Below, piece after piece: positions 25,000-33,859 of a DNA stretch of 64,000 nucleotides. The first letter of the stretch is position 1, and each line of letters starts with the position of its first letter. The stretch comes from Bacteroidetes Order II. bacterium. Its GTDB lineage: Bacteria; Bacteroidota; Rhodothermia; Rhodothermales; UBA2364. Under the pieces are notes generated by a model. The model worked only from the letters and a program-made list of their open reading frames with translations. It was not told where the DNA came from and made no database searches. The position numbers were made by a program, and so were the translations under genes. The stretch is from the NCBI GenBank assembly GCA_016788705.1, contig JAEUSQ010000007.1, forward strand, positions 143,215 to 207,214, read 5' to 3'.

Positions 25000-27801
25000 A
25001 TGCCAAACCGAGATCAACTCTTTAATATACCAGACGATGAAGCCTCGTCGCTTTCTAATGCATTCCAAAACCAAGTCAATTTATTGGGTTCATTGCTCAA
25101 GACCGCCATTCGGGAGCATGCGGGAACGGCTACCTTAGACCAGTTGGTACTGATCTGGCAAAAATGTGAACGGGCCTCATCGGAAGACCAGCCCGCTTTA
25201 CTTGCAGAAGCCCGCGATGCCATTGCCGCGTTACGGATCGAAGAAATCCAGTGGCTCTTGCGTTCATTTACAGCCTTTTTCCACCTCATCAATCAAGCCG
25301 AACGTCAGGAAATTTTACGTGTAAACCGGAGCCGTTCAAAAGCCGCGACCGATGAAAAACCACGCGGTGAATCTATATCCGAGGTTGTCTTTCAATTAAA
25401 ACAAAATGGTTTCGAGCGGGAAGACGTACTTCAACTGTTGCGCCATATCCGGATTGAGCCTACGCTTACGGCGCATCCAACCGAGGCCCGTCGCCGGAGT
25501 ATTCTTTATAAACAACAGGCGATTGCCGAACTACTGGAGTCCCAAAACAGGCAGGATCAGACAGGAACCGAACAACAATTGCTAAAGGATCAAATGTTGT
25601 ATCACATTCTGATGCTGTTGGCGACCGATGAAGTGCGGGTGGAAACACTAAATGTGCTCGATGAGGTTAAGTATGCCTTGTATTTTGGACAAAATGTGAT
25701 CCGAGAGGCGGTCCCAGATATTTTGAACGATTTGCAAAAGGCGGTCATGACCTATTACGAAAGTGCTGCATCACGGGCGACCCCCACCGGAAATTTATTG
25801 CGTTATCGCACTTGGATTGGGGGAGATCGTGACGGAAATCCATTGGTTACGGCTGATGTGACCCGGCAAGTGTTTGATTTACAAAGACGTACCATGATCG
25901 CATTTTGGCAAGGCACACTGAAGGGATTATGGCGCGAACTAAGCATCTCTTCACATAAAGTAGGTGTGCTAGGAAGCCTTACGGACTCTATTGCCGCAGA
26001 CCTGAACGAAGAACAGGTTCCCGAATCTACCTTGTGGCCCCATCGCCGCGAGCCATTTCGGCAGAAACTTACATTGATGATGCACCGCCTTGCATTGATG
26101 GAAGAAAATCCGCAAGTTTATAACAGCAAGCGTTTGGTGAATGACCTACAAATCATCCGAGATGCCATCGAAGCCAGTGGATGGTTGGGCGGAACGGTTT
26201 CTCCTTTGCTCCAAAAAGCCTTGGTTCAGGCACAGGCATTCGGGTTTTACCTCAATGCCATAGACTTTCGGCAACATAGCGCGGTGCATGAGCACGCAGT
26301 CTCGGAATTGTTGAAATTAGGCGGTGTGACGCCCGACTACATGGCGATGTCTGAAAAAACAAGACAAAGTGTTTTATTGAAAGAACTGGAAAATCCAAGA
26401 CCGCTTATTCCCGATTATGTCTGGCCAGAACTGAGCAAACAAACCCGTGAAACCCTCGAAACCATGCGGGTGATCGCAGAAATGGCAGCTACGGATCCGG
26501 ATGCGATCGGAAGTTACATTATTTCGATGACGAGCCACTTGTCTGACATGTTCGAGGTGTTGTTATTGGCCAAGGAAGTGGGGCTGTGGAAAGCCCGTGG
26601 CCGCCGAATCGAAGCTCCGATAGACATTGTACCCCTTTTTGAAACCATCGGAGACTTAGAACAAGCCCTGCCGTTTATGGAGGAATTGTTTACGCACCAC
26701 CTTTATAAACGACATCTCAAAGCGCGAGGCCAATACCAAGAAATCATGTTGGGGTACTCGGACAGTAACAAAGATGGCGGGTATCTGATGGCAAACTGGG
26801 CCTTACACAAAGCACAGGGTGCATTGGCGGCCATTTGCCGCAAACACGAGGTACAATTTCAACTGTTCCACGGACGGGGCGGTTCCGTTGGACGTGGTGG
26901 AGGTCGGGCCAATCAAGGAATTTTGGCCATGCCATTGGCTTGTCAAAACGGACGGATTCGATTTACCGAACAAGGAGAAGTAATTTCTTTTCGATATTCG
27001 CACAAGGGTATTGCACATCGGCACTTAGAGCAGGTGGTGCATGCCATGATTGCCGCTTTGGCTCAGGCCAATGCACCCGAAGCCGATCTTAGCGGGGGCG
27101 TTCCGCCTGAACGTTTTGAAATGATGGAAGCCATTGCACAAGCTGGGCAAGCAGCTTATCACCGATTAATTCATGACCCACACTTCTGGGCATGGTACAT
27201 CCGGATTACCCCCATCGAACACATTAGCCGATTGAAAATTGCCTCCCGTCCGGTATCCCGTAAATCTGCTTCCGAAGTAGATTTTGAAGGTTTAAGGGCC
27301 ATTCCGTGGGGATTCGCTTGGACGCAGACCCGCTATAATGTCCCTGGTTGGTTTGGTTTGGGCGAGGCCCTTTCAGGGTATATGGCTGCCGATGCAAGCC
27401 GCTTGCAAACACTGCAAGAAGCCTGGCAAAACTGGCCCGTTTTTAGGTCTATGCTCCAGAATGCCGCACGAGAAATGGGACGTGCTCGGCTCAAAATAGC
27501 GGCGCAGTACGCAGAAAAGCAACAAGGGCATTTTCATGAAATGATTCTGGCGGATTTTCAAAAGGCGGAGACCGCGATGAAAGCGATTGCGGGTTGGCAA
27601 AACCTGATGGACGATGTGCCCGTTATTCAGTCTCTGATTCGCCTCCGAAATCCCTATACCGATGCCATTAATTTATTACAAATCAATTTGATGGAACGGT
27701 GGCGCAACAGTTCCGAAGACCATGCAGATCAGGAAAAATTGCATGAAAGCCTCCTCCTAAGCATTAACGGGCTTGCTGCAGCCATGCAAAGTACGGGATG
27801 A
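25000..27801 (+). CDS. ppc: Phosphoenolpyruvate carboxylase
   Basis: Anaplerotic enzyme that carboxylates PEP with bicarbonate to oxaloacetate. From ATG 25000 the protein has 933 residues; the upstream in-frame start adds a hydrophobic stretch foreign to the family. Family motifs appear in order: LTAHPTEARRRSILYKQ with the catalytic His, RYRTWIGGDRDGNP, MLGYSDSNKDGGYL, FHGRGGSVGRGGGR (the glycine-rich loop), and IPWGFAWTQTRYNVPGWFG. The C-terminus reads INGLAAAMQSTG, close to the usual family ending in NTG. It carries no phosphorylation extension of the plant type. It stands alone, with a 270-base gap holding LacI-type operators before the next gene. Confidence 0.96.
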   Translation: MPNRDQLFNIPDDEASSLSNAFQNQVNLLGSLLKTAIREHAGTATLDQLVLIWQKCERASSEDQPALLAEARDAIAALRIEEIQWLLRSFTAFFHLINQAERQEILRVNRSRSKAATDEKPRGESISEVVFQLKQNGFEREDVLQLLRHIRIEPTLTAHPTEARRRSILYKQQAIAELLESQNRQDQTGTEQQLLKDQMLYHILMLLATDEVRVETLNVLDEVKYALYFGQNVIREAVPDILNDLQKAVMTYYESAASRATPTGNLLRYRTWIGGDRDGNPLVTADVTRQVFDLQRRTMIAFWQGTLKGLWRELSISSHKVGVLGSLTDSIAADLNEEQVPESTLWPHRREPFRQKLTLMMHRLALMEENPQVYNSKRLVNDLQIIRDAIEASGWLGGTVSPLLQKALVQAQAFGFYLNAIDFRQHSAVHEHAVSELLKLGGVTPDYMAMSEKTRQSVLLKELENPRPLIPDYVWPELSKQTRETLETMRVIAEMAATDPDAIGSYIISMTSHLSDMFEVLLLAKEVGLWKARGRRIEAPIDIVPLFETIGDLEQALPFMEELFTHHLYKRHLKARGQYQEIMLGYSDSNKDGGYLMANWALHKAQGALAAICRKHEVQFQLFHGRGGSVGRGGGRANQGILAMPLACQNGRIRFTEQGEVISFRYSHKGIAHRHLEQVVHAMIAALAQANAPEADLSGGVPPERFEMMEAIAQAGQAAYHRLIHDPHFWAWYIRITPIEHISRLKIASRPVSRKSASEVDFEGLRAIPWGFAWTQTRYNVPGWFGLGEALSGYMAADASRLQTLQEAWQNWPVFRSMLQNAAREMGRARLKIAAQYAEKQQGHFHEMILADFQKAETAMKAIAGWQNLMDDVPVIQSLIRLRNPYTDAINLLQINLMERWRNSSEDHADQEKLHESLLLSINGLAAAMQSTG

Positions 27802-27881
27802 TGTAGGGCAGCGACGCAGGGAGGTGAAATCCTGGCCCTTAGGTTGTTTCTTCAATAAAAATACACATTCAGACTTGATTT

Positions 27882-27921
27882 TGGGAAACGCTTTCCTTAG
27901 TTTTTTGTGGAAACGTTCCCA
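27882..27921. promoter_or_regulatory. Two LacI-family operator-like sites
   Basis: GGAAACGCTTTCC (27884-27896) and TGGAAACGTTCCCA (27908-27921) are imperfect palindromes with the central CG typical of LacI/GalR operators, about 25 bp apart centre to centre. They precede a TATAAT hexamer at 27964-27969 and the LacI-type regulator gene at 28072. Confidence 0.65.
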
Positions 27922-28006
27922 GTTTTGTGGGACAATTCTATAAGTTATTGTAATTATTAAGATTATAATACTTTGTAGTTAATTAAGTTAATTGTTTTAA
28001 ATCTAT

Positions 28007-28057
28007 TGGAACCGCTTTCTTCGGTTTTCTTTTTGAGAAAAAGTGGGAACGTTCCCA
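28007..28057. promoter_or_regulatory. Two further LacI-family operator-like sites
   Basis: TGGAACCGCTTTCT (28007-28020) and TGGGAACGTTCCCA (28044-28057, a perfect 14-bp palindrome) share the motif of the upstream pair. The last ends 14 bases before the regulator ATG, so binding there should block its transcription or translation start. This suggests autoregulation and control of the downstream glucan genes. Confidence 0.7.
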
Positions 28058-28071
28058 GTTAATAAAAAACG

Positions 28072-29100
28072 ATGCCAGCCACCATAAAAGATGTAGCAAA
28101 AGAGTCAGGCGTCTCCGTCTCGACGGTCTCGCGTTGGCTGACAGGTGGCCCCGTGAGTACCCATAAACGAGAGAAAATTCAGCTTGCTGTACAGAAGCTA
28201 AACTTTGTCTCGAATGGGGCAGCCCGGAGTTTGGTGACCAAAAAAACCTATACTTTGGGAGTTTTATTGCCAGATATGTATGGTGGTTTCTATTCCGAAA
28301 TCCTGCGTGGATTAGACCAAACCGCGCAAGAACGGGGGTATCACTTGTTGGTTTCGAGTTCTCACAATGAACAAAAGGAGATCGTGCGGGCCATTCAGGC
28401 CATGCAAGGCCGTGTAGATGGGTTGGTGGTGATGTCGCCCGACATAGATGCGGCTTCTTTACAGTCTAATTTACCGGCACGTCTCCCCATTGTATTGCTC
28501 AACTGCTATGTGGAAGGAGACGCCTATGATTCTATCAATGTAGATAATTATGGTGGGGCCTACTCCATTGTACGGCATCTGACTCGGCTGGGCCATCGTC
28601 GGATTGCCCTGATTACAGGTTCTTTGGTGAACCATGAAGTGTGTGAACGCTTGCGCGGGTACGAAGATGCTTTACGGGATGCGGGGATAGCGGTGGTCTC
28701 GTCTATGCGCTTTGTGGGTGATTTTAACGAACCCAGTGGTCATCGTGGGGCACTGGCATTGCTACAATTTCCGGAACGTCCGACGGCGATTTTTGCCATG
28801 AACGATGGGATGGCCATTGGCGCTATGGCTGCACTGCGCACTCTTGGCCTACGAGTCCCGGAAGAAATTGCCATTGTAGGGTTCGACGACATTCCGACTA
28901 GCCAATACTTAGAACCGCCGCTCACCTCGGTCCATGTGCCCATTTTTGAAATGGGGCAAAGGGCCATGGAGCGATTGCTGATGGCCATTCAAGAGGCGAA
29001 TGCGCATATCCGTCGTCAGGAAAAATTCCCAACCTCGCTGGTCATTCGGCGCTCTTGTGGCATAGGTCAGGAATTTCAGGAAGTAACCACCGAAATGTAA
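28072..29100 (+). CDS. LacI/GalR-family transcriptional regulator
   Basis: A 342-residue sugar-responsive repressor. The N-terminal helix-turn-helix is canonical (TIKDVAKESGVSVSTVSRWL), followed by the hinge region and a periplasmic-binding-protein-like sensor (LGVLLPDMYGGFYSEILRGL; VDGLVVMSPD; RIALITGS; AIFAMNDGMAIGAMAALR; IAIVGFDDIPTS; PPLTSVHVPIFEMG). It is the first gene of a 25-kb same-strand block, and four palindromes matching its expected operator lie directly upstream. I infer it represses this block until an intermediate of glucan breakdown binds. The effector (sophorose, a longer sophorooligosaccharide or a phosphorylated sugar) is unknown. Confidence 0.93.
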   Translation: MPATIKDVAKESGVSVSTVSRWLTGGPVSTHKREKIQLAVQKLNFVSNGAARSLVTKKTYTLGVLLPDMYGGFYSEILRGLDQTAQERGYHLLVSSSHNEQKEIVRAIQAMQGRVDGLVVMSPDIDAASLQSNLPARLPIVLLNCYVEGDAYDSINVDNYGGAYSIVRHLTRLGHRRIALITGSLVNHEVCERLRGYEDALRDAGIAVVSSMRFVGDFNEPSGHRGALALLQFPERPTAIFAMNDGMAIGAMAALRTLGLRVPEEIAIVGFDDIPTSQYLEPPLTSVHVPIFEMGQRAMERLLMAIQEANAHIRRQEKFPTSLVIRRSCGIGQEFQEVTTEM

Positions 29101-29148
29101 GACCCAAACTCACCTTTTCACAACACCAAACCTCTTTGGAGACTCTTT

Positions 29149-31053
29149 ATGAAAACGTTTACGATCCGAATTTTATTAACCATGCTACTCGTTGGCGGTT
29201 GGAGCACGAGTCAGGCGCAACGGGCAGATGCCTGGTGGGTGCGCTCGGCGGCGGGTGCTACCATCACCTTAGATGGCAATCTGAATGAAGCGGCATGGGC
29301 AAAAGCCGAAGCCAAAACCATGGAATTTGGCAAAAGTGCTGGTTTACCTGGCTCTGGATGGCGGGATGAAGGCGGGCGTGGCGGCAACCCGACAGACCCA
29401 ATGAAAGCCACTGTCAAATTTTTGTTGGATGGCAATAAATTGTATATGGGCGTTGCCGTTGCCGATAGTTCGGTAGGCGGTTCTGGTGACTGGGCTACTT
29501 GGGATGCTTTCCTGATGGGCTTTAAGGACAAGACATCTGCCAACCGTCCTTTGCCAGCTGCCGAATATTTCTATACCTTCTGGTCTCCAGACAATCCCGA
29601 TGCCACGAAGCCAGGTGCACAACCTCACTTCATTGGTAAATGGGGGGGCGATGGTTGGCCACCGTTTACTGCACCGCCAAGAGATGCCACACGGAAAGGC
29701 GCTTGGGATGGTGCGATCAAAGTGAATGGTGTGGTCAATGATGACAGTACGCCAGACAATGGGTATGTCGTAGAAATGATGTTCGACTTGGGGGTGATGG
29801 GATATGACTTTACAAAGCCTGCGGGCGATGTGGGCCTTTTTGGCATGTCTATCTGGGATGCAGACTGGAATTGGCCGCGAAATGCTGCAAAATTTGCTTC
29901 GAACCGTACTTGGTGGCAAGATCCGTGGGGCAACGCGGATGCTTTTTCACAGATTCAGTTATGGGGTCGTCCAGATTGGACGATCAACTCCACTGGAAGT
30001 GCGCCCACCGTGAATGTGGACGGTAAGATTCCAAATGCTACAGGAGAAACCATGCCGACAATTGATGGGGGATTGGCCGAAGCCGTTTGGGCCAAAGCCA
30101 AAGGTATGGATATCCGTTATGGTGATAAGGTGCTTCGCGATGGTTACCGGGGTGTTGCCCCTATGCTAAGCGGACAATTTCAGCCTGAGTTTAGCGGTGT
30201 CCGTGCGGACGTGCTTGATCCGGGAGATGCAACCGTTAAGTGGTTCTATTCTGGAACAAAATTGTATGTCTCGGTGGATGCTCGAGACCAAGTCGTAACT
30301 GGCGATGACAACTACGACATGTGGGATGGCTTCCGCTTGATGTTATTAGACCGTGATCCGGCAGCACTAACGTCCGAAAATTTGGGCGAGGCCCGTCAGT
30401 TTGTTGTGCGCGTCGGTTCGGATGGTAAAATGGTGACCGATGGCTACCTGACCGATCTGATCAAAAATGGCAAAGCTGAAGCGGCGCTCAAGTTGAAAGG
30501 TTCTACTTCTGTGAACGATGCCAATGACATTGACCTTGGCTATACCGTTGAGATCATGATTGACCTTACCGCACTGGGTTATCCTACTGCGGACAATACC
30601 TTGTTTGCAGGTATGTGTCTTTTTGACGGCGACCGTTTGGCAGATCCGGCCAAAAACTACAGTACGCGTACATGGTGGTTCAAAGAACACCCGGGTGCTG
30701 CTTCATGGGCTTGGCTGGTGATGGATGATACCTTCAAAATTGGGGTGGCGAACGAAGATATATCCGAAGTACCAAACGGATTTAAACTCGAAGGCAATTA
30801 TCCGAACCCCTTTAATCCGTCCACAACCATTCGTTATGCACTGCCGCAAGCTGGAGAAGTGAATCTGGACGTATTTGATGTAACTGGTCGCCTTATTCGC
30901 ACGGTTTATGTGGGTGCCCAAAGCACTGGATCGCAGGGCGCTACCTTCCAAGCGAATGGATTGGCATCGGGCGTTTACCTGTACCAAGTACGGGTAAAAA
31001 CCCAAAAGGGCGTTTACACCAGTCCGGCTGGTAAAATGATCCTGATGAAATAA
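29149..31053 (+). CDS. T9SS-secreted protein with two CBM9-like domains
   Basis: A 634-residue exported protein: signal peptide (RILLTMLLVGGWSTSQAQ), two homologous beta-sandwich domains and a T9SS type A sorting domain. Domain one (about 30-285) starts ITLDGNLNEAAWAKAEAKTM and domain two (about 295-550) starts PTIDGGLAEAVWAKAKGMD. Both show the CBM9-like pattern (DGxLxEAxWxxA; VKFLLDGNKLYMGVAVAD; VKWFYSGTKLYVSVDARDQ). The tail carries NYPNPFNPSTTIRYALP and ends in GKMILMK. CBM9-like modules bind sugar ends, so a surface glycan-binding role beside the receptor genes is a reasonable inference. It sits 48 bases after the LacI-type gene, with TTGGAGA as a ribosome-binding site. No catalytic domain is seen. 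Confidence 0.82.
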   Translation: MKTFTIRILLTMLLVGGWSTSQAQRADAWWVRSAAGATITLDGNLNEAAWAKAEAKTMEFGKSAGLPGSGWRDEGGRGGNPTDPMKATVKFLLDGNKLYMGVAVADSSVGGSGDWATWDAFLMGFKDKTSANRPLPAAEYFYTFWSPDNPDATKPGAQPHFIGKWGGDGWPPFTAPPRDATRKGAWDGAIKVNGVVNDDSTPDNGYVVEMMFDLGVMGYDFTKPAGDVGLFGMSIWDADWNWPRNAAKFASNRTWWQDPWGNADAFSQIQLWGRPDWTINSTGSAPTVNVDGKIPNATGETMPTIDGGLAEAVWAKAKGMDIRYGDKVLRDGYRGVAPMLSGQFQPEFSGVRADVLDPGDATVKWFYSGTKLYVSVDARDQVVTGDDNYDMWDGFRLMLLDRDPAALTSENLGEARQFVVRVGSDGKMVTDGYLTDLIKNGKAEAALKLKGSTSVNDANDIDLGYTVEIMIDLTALGYPTADNTLFAGMCLFDGDRLADPAKNYSTRTWWFKEHPGAASWAWLVMDDTFKIGVANEDISEVPNGFKLEGNYPNPFNPSTTIRYALPQAGEVNLDVFDVTGRLIRTVYVGAQSTGSQGATFQANGLASGVYLYQVRVKTQKGVYTSPAGKMILMK

Positions 31054-31167
31054 ACCCTCTTTTAGGTGAAAATGTTTTGCAGGGGAAGACGTAGCCGCCG
31101 TTAAAAGGAAGCAACGGATTCCCCTTGTGAAACAGCCAATCTCTTTTCCACTTTTTACTTCGATCTT

Positions 31168-33819
31168 ATGAAAGGTCTGCGTCTGATCCTGTTGCTGTGC
31201 AGTACACTGTATGGCCAGATGGCTTACGCCCAAACCGGTAAACTTTCCGGAAAAGTAACCGATACAAATGGCATAACCCTTATTGGGGTGACGGTGGCAT
31301 TGCCCGGAACCCAATTGGGAGCGGTTACGGATACCGAGGGCTATTTTGCAATTTTACGTATTCCGCCGGGTACTTATTCGGTACGGTATAGCTACATTGG
31401 CTACCAAACGCTGACCATTTCTGGGGTACGGGTTAATTCAAACCAAACCACTACCCAAAATGCCACCTTATCCGAGGAGACCTTACAAGGTGGTGAAGTG
31501 ACGGTGGTGGCCGAACGACCTATTGTGGATGTTTCACAAACCAGTTCTATGACCAGTTTGTCTAAGGAAGACATTGCGGTATTACCCGTGCAAAACATTG
31601 GCGAAATTGTAAACCTTCAAGCAGGTGTGGTAGATGGACACTTTCGGGGTGGAAGACAAGGTGAAGTACAATACCAAGTGGACGGGGTATCGGTTAATAA
31701 TCCCTACAACAACAGTTCCTCTTTAGAATTAGACCGCTCGTTGTTGCAAGAAGTTCAGGTAATTTCCGGAACGTTTGATGCTGAATACGGACAGGCCATG
31801 TCTGGCGTGGTAAATGCGGTATTGCGTAGTGGAGACTTAGACCGCTTTGAAGTGAACCTCGAAGCCTTTGGCGGAAGTTATTATTCCACCACAAACAATA
31901 GCTATACCAATGCCAACCGTTTTCCGCATTTAGACAAATTAAGCCCCGTCAACCAACGCAATCTTCAAGCGAGTGTGAGTGGCCCCTTTATCAAGCAGAC
32001 GACCTTTTTGGTCAGTGGGCAGCATTTAGCGAATGACGGATATTTGTTTGGTGAACGACGTTTTTTGCCTTCCGACCGTTCAGATTTGGAACAACGCATT
32101 TTTAATCCTACCGGAGATGGGGCTGTTGTTCCGATGAACTTTTCCTATGAATCCAATCTTCTGGCAAAGGTCTCGAACCGTTCCATTAAAAACCTAAAGT
32201 TAGAATACCAAGCCATTACAAATTGGATTAAACGCAAATATTATAACGACACTTGGCGGCTAAATCCGGATGGCGTTAAATCACCCCGGCAGTTCTCGGT
32301 TGTACATGGATTGAACATTACCCATACATTGTCGGATAAACGGTTTTACGAATTAACCTTCCGTCAAAATAAATTTGATTACAAAGATATGTTATTCGAG
32401 GACTTAACGAATCCCTTGTATTTAGAGTGGGGGCGTCCTCAGGGTGATAGCAATTATGAAGATGGAGCGGTGGTACAAGGGGCAGACTTAGGCCGATTTA
32501 TTCAGACAACGGATGCTTTGGTAGCAAAAGGTGCTTATACGGATCAGATTACCAAGGCGCATCTGCTCAAAATTGGCTTTGAAGTAATGCGCTCAGATAT
32601 TTCCTTTGGGGCGCCAGGGATCATTACCGAAACCAATGTGGACGGGGTACAGATTTTGCAGCCCCGTACCGATCTTCCGGAAGCCAAAACGACTGATTTT
32701 AGCCCGATTCAGGCCTCTCTCTTTGCACAAGATCGCTTAGAATGGGGAGATTTACGTATTCGGGGTGGTTTTCGATTGGAGTATTTTGATGCACGAACGA
32801 CAGTACCAAGTGAACTACGAAACCCGGCCAATGCCATTAGTGGAGCACCTGCTTCGGTGCCAAAAGCCACCACAGTAAAACTGGCACTCGCACCCCGATT
32901 GGGCATCTCGTTCCCCATTTTAGACAGGGCATCGGTCTTTTTCTCGTATGGCCATTTTTATCAAATGCCTGGTTTGGGACAATTATTCCAGAATGCCGAC
33001 TATTCCGTGTTGAAAGACCTTCAGGCAGGAGGGATTTCCTATGGGGTAATGGGAAATCCGGACTTGAGGCCTGAGTTTACAACGCAGTATGAGTTTGGAT
33101 TTAAATCTGCTTTAAACCGCGATTTGGGATTGGACTTGAGTTTGTTTTATAAGGACATCCGCGATCTTTTGGGCGTAGAATTTGTACAAACGTTTACCGC
33201 CGCAGAATACGCCCGCCTAACCAATGTGGACTTTGGGGGCGTGAGAGGGTTTACCCTTTCTTTAGACCAGCGAACGGCTGCAGGTTTGAATGCCTCGGTG
33301 GACTATACACTACAAGTCGCTGTCGGAAACAGCAGTGATCCCCGCGAGACGGCCAATCGTGCCGCTGCCGGAGAAGACCCGCGCCCACGACAAGTGGCTT
33401 TTAACTGGGATCAGCGCCACACCCTCAATGGATCGCTTACATGGTATCGGGCCAATAATTTTAACTTGACGGCCATCTTGCGTTTTGGAAGTGGGCAGCC
33501 TTATACGCCGGAACTGGGTTCCACTTTTGGATCGGACTTGGAACCGAATTCGGGTCGCAAGGCCAATTTTTTCTTGTTGGATTTGCGTGCAGAAAAATAT
33601 TTCAAACTGGGCAAATGGAATGCAACCGGATTTATCCGAGCATTTAACCTGACGGATGAACACGCGGTGAATGGTTTTGTATTTGCCAATACAGGCAGCC
33701 CCTATTATTCTTTAACGCCCGAAGCCAACCGAAGCCAACTCCGAAATCCGGGCCGTTTTGCACAACCAAGGCGCATCGAGGCTGGCATAACCCTGCGTGG
33801 TATTTTTAAAAAACCTTGA
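31168..33819 (+). CDS. TonB-dependent outer-membrane receptor (SusD-less type)
   Basis: An 883-residue outer-membrane transporter. After the signal (LILLLCSTLYGQMAYAQ) comes a carboxypeptidase-regulatory-like beta-sandwich at 23-105 (GKLSGKVTDTNGITLIGVTV). A possible TonB-box region follows (GGEVTVVAERPIVDVSQTS), then the plug (NIGEIVNLQAGVV, YQVDGVSVNNPY, SGTFDAEYGQAMSGVVNAVL) and a long beta-barrel ending MTLRG-like with IEAGITLRGIFKK. It imports large ligands using the proton motive force. No susD gene is adjacent. Instead a 1074-residue secreted protein and a PorV-like protein follow at 40 and 61 bases. In this locus it is the likely outer-membrane importer of glucan oligosaccharides. Confidence 0.92.
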   Translation: MKGLRLILLLCSTLYGQMAYAQTGKLSGKVTDTNGITLIGVTVALPGTQLGAVTDTEGYFAILRIPPGTYSVRYSYIGYQTLTISGVRVNSNQTTTQNATLSEETLQGGEVTVVAERPIVDVSQTSSMTSLSKEDIAVLPVQNIGEIVNLQAGVVDGHFRGGRQGEVQYQVDGVSVNNPYNNSSSLELDRSLLQEVQVISGTFDAEYGQAMSGVVNAVLRSGDLDRFEVNLEAFGGSYYSTTNNSYTNANRFPHLDKLSPVNQRNLQASVSGPFIKQTTFLVSGQHLANDGYLFGERRFLPSDRSDLEQRIFNPTGDGAVVPMNFSYESNLLAKVSNRSIKNLKLEYQAITNWIKRKYYNDTWRLNPDGVKSPRQFSVVHGLNITHTLSDKRFYELTFRQNKFDYKDMLFEDLTNPLYLEWGRPQGDSNYEDGAVVQGADLGRFIQTTDALVAKGAYTDQITKAHLLKIGFEVMRSDISFGAPGIITETNVDGVQILQPRTDLPEAKTTDFSPIQASLFAQDRLEWGDLRIRGGFRLEYFDARTTVPSELRNPANAISGAPASVPKATTVKLALAPRLGISFPILDRASVFFSYGHFYQMPGLGQLFQNADYSVLKDLQAGGISYGVMGNPDLRPEFTTQYEFGFKSALNRDLGLDLSLFYKDIRDLLGVEFVQTFTAAEYARLTNVDFGGVRGFTLSLDQRTAAGLNASVDYTLQVAVGNSSDPRETANRAAAGEDPRPRQVAFNWDQRHTLNGSLTWYRANNFNLTAILRFGSGQPYTPELGSTFGSDLEPNSGRKANFFLLDLRAEKYFKLGKWNATGFIRAFNLTDEHAVNGFVFANTGSPYYSLTPEANRSQLRNPGRFAQPRRIEAGITLRGIFKKP

Positions 33820-33859
33820 TTGGGCGTGGTGAATTTTAACTTTTCGATTTAATCCGTAT

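Noticed and set aside
31081..31125. Inverted repeat AGGGGAA ... TTCCCCT before the TonB receptor gene
   Set aside because: The stem is short (7 bp) with a long loop and no T run, so neither terminator nor operator function is supported.
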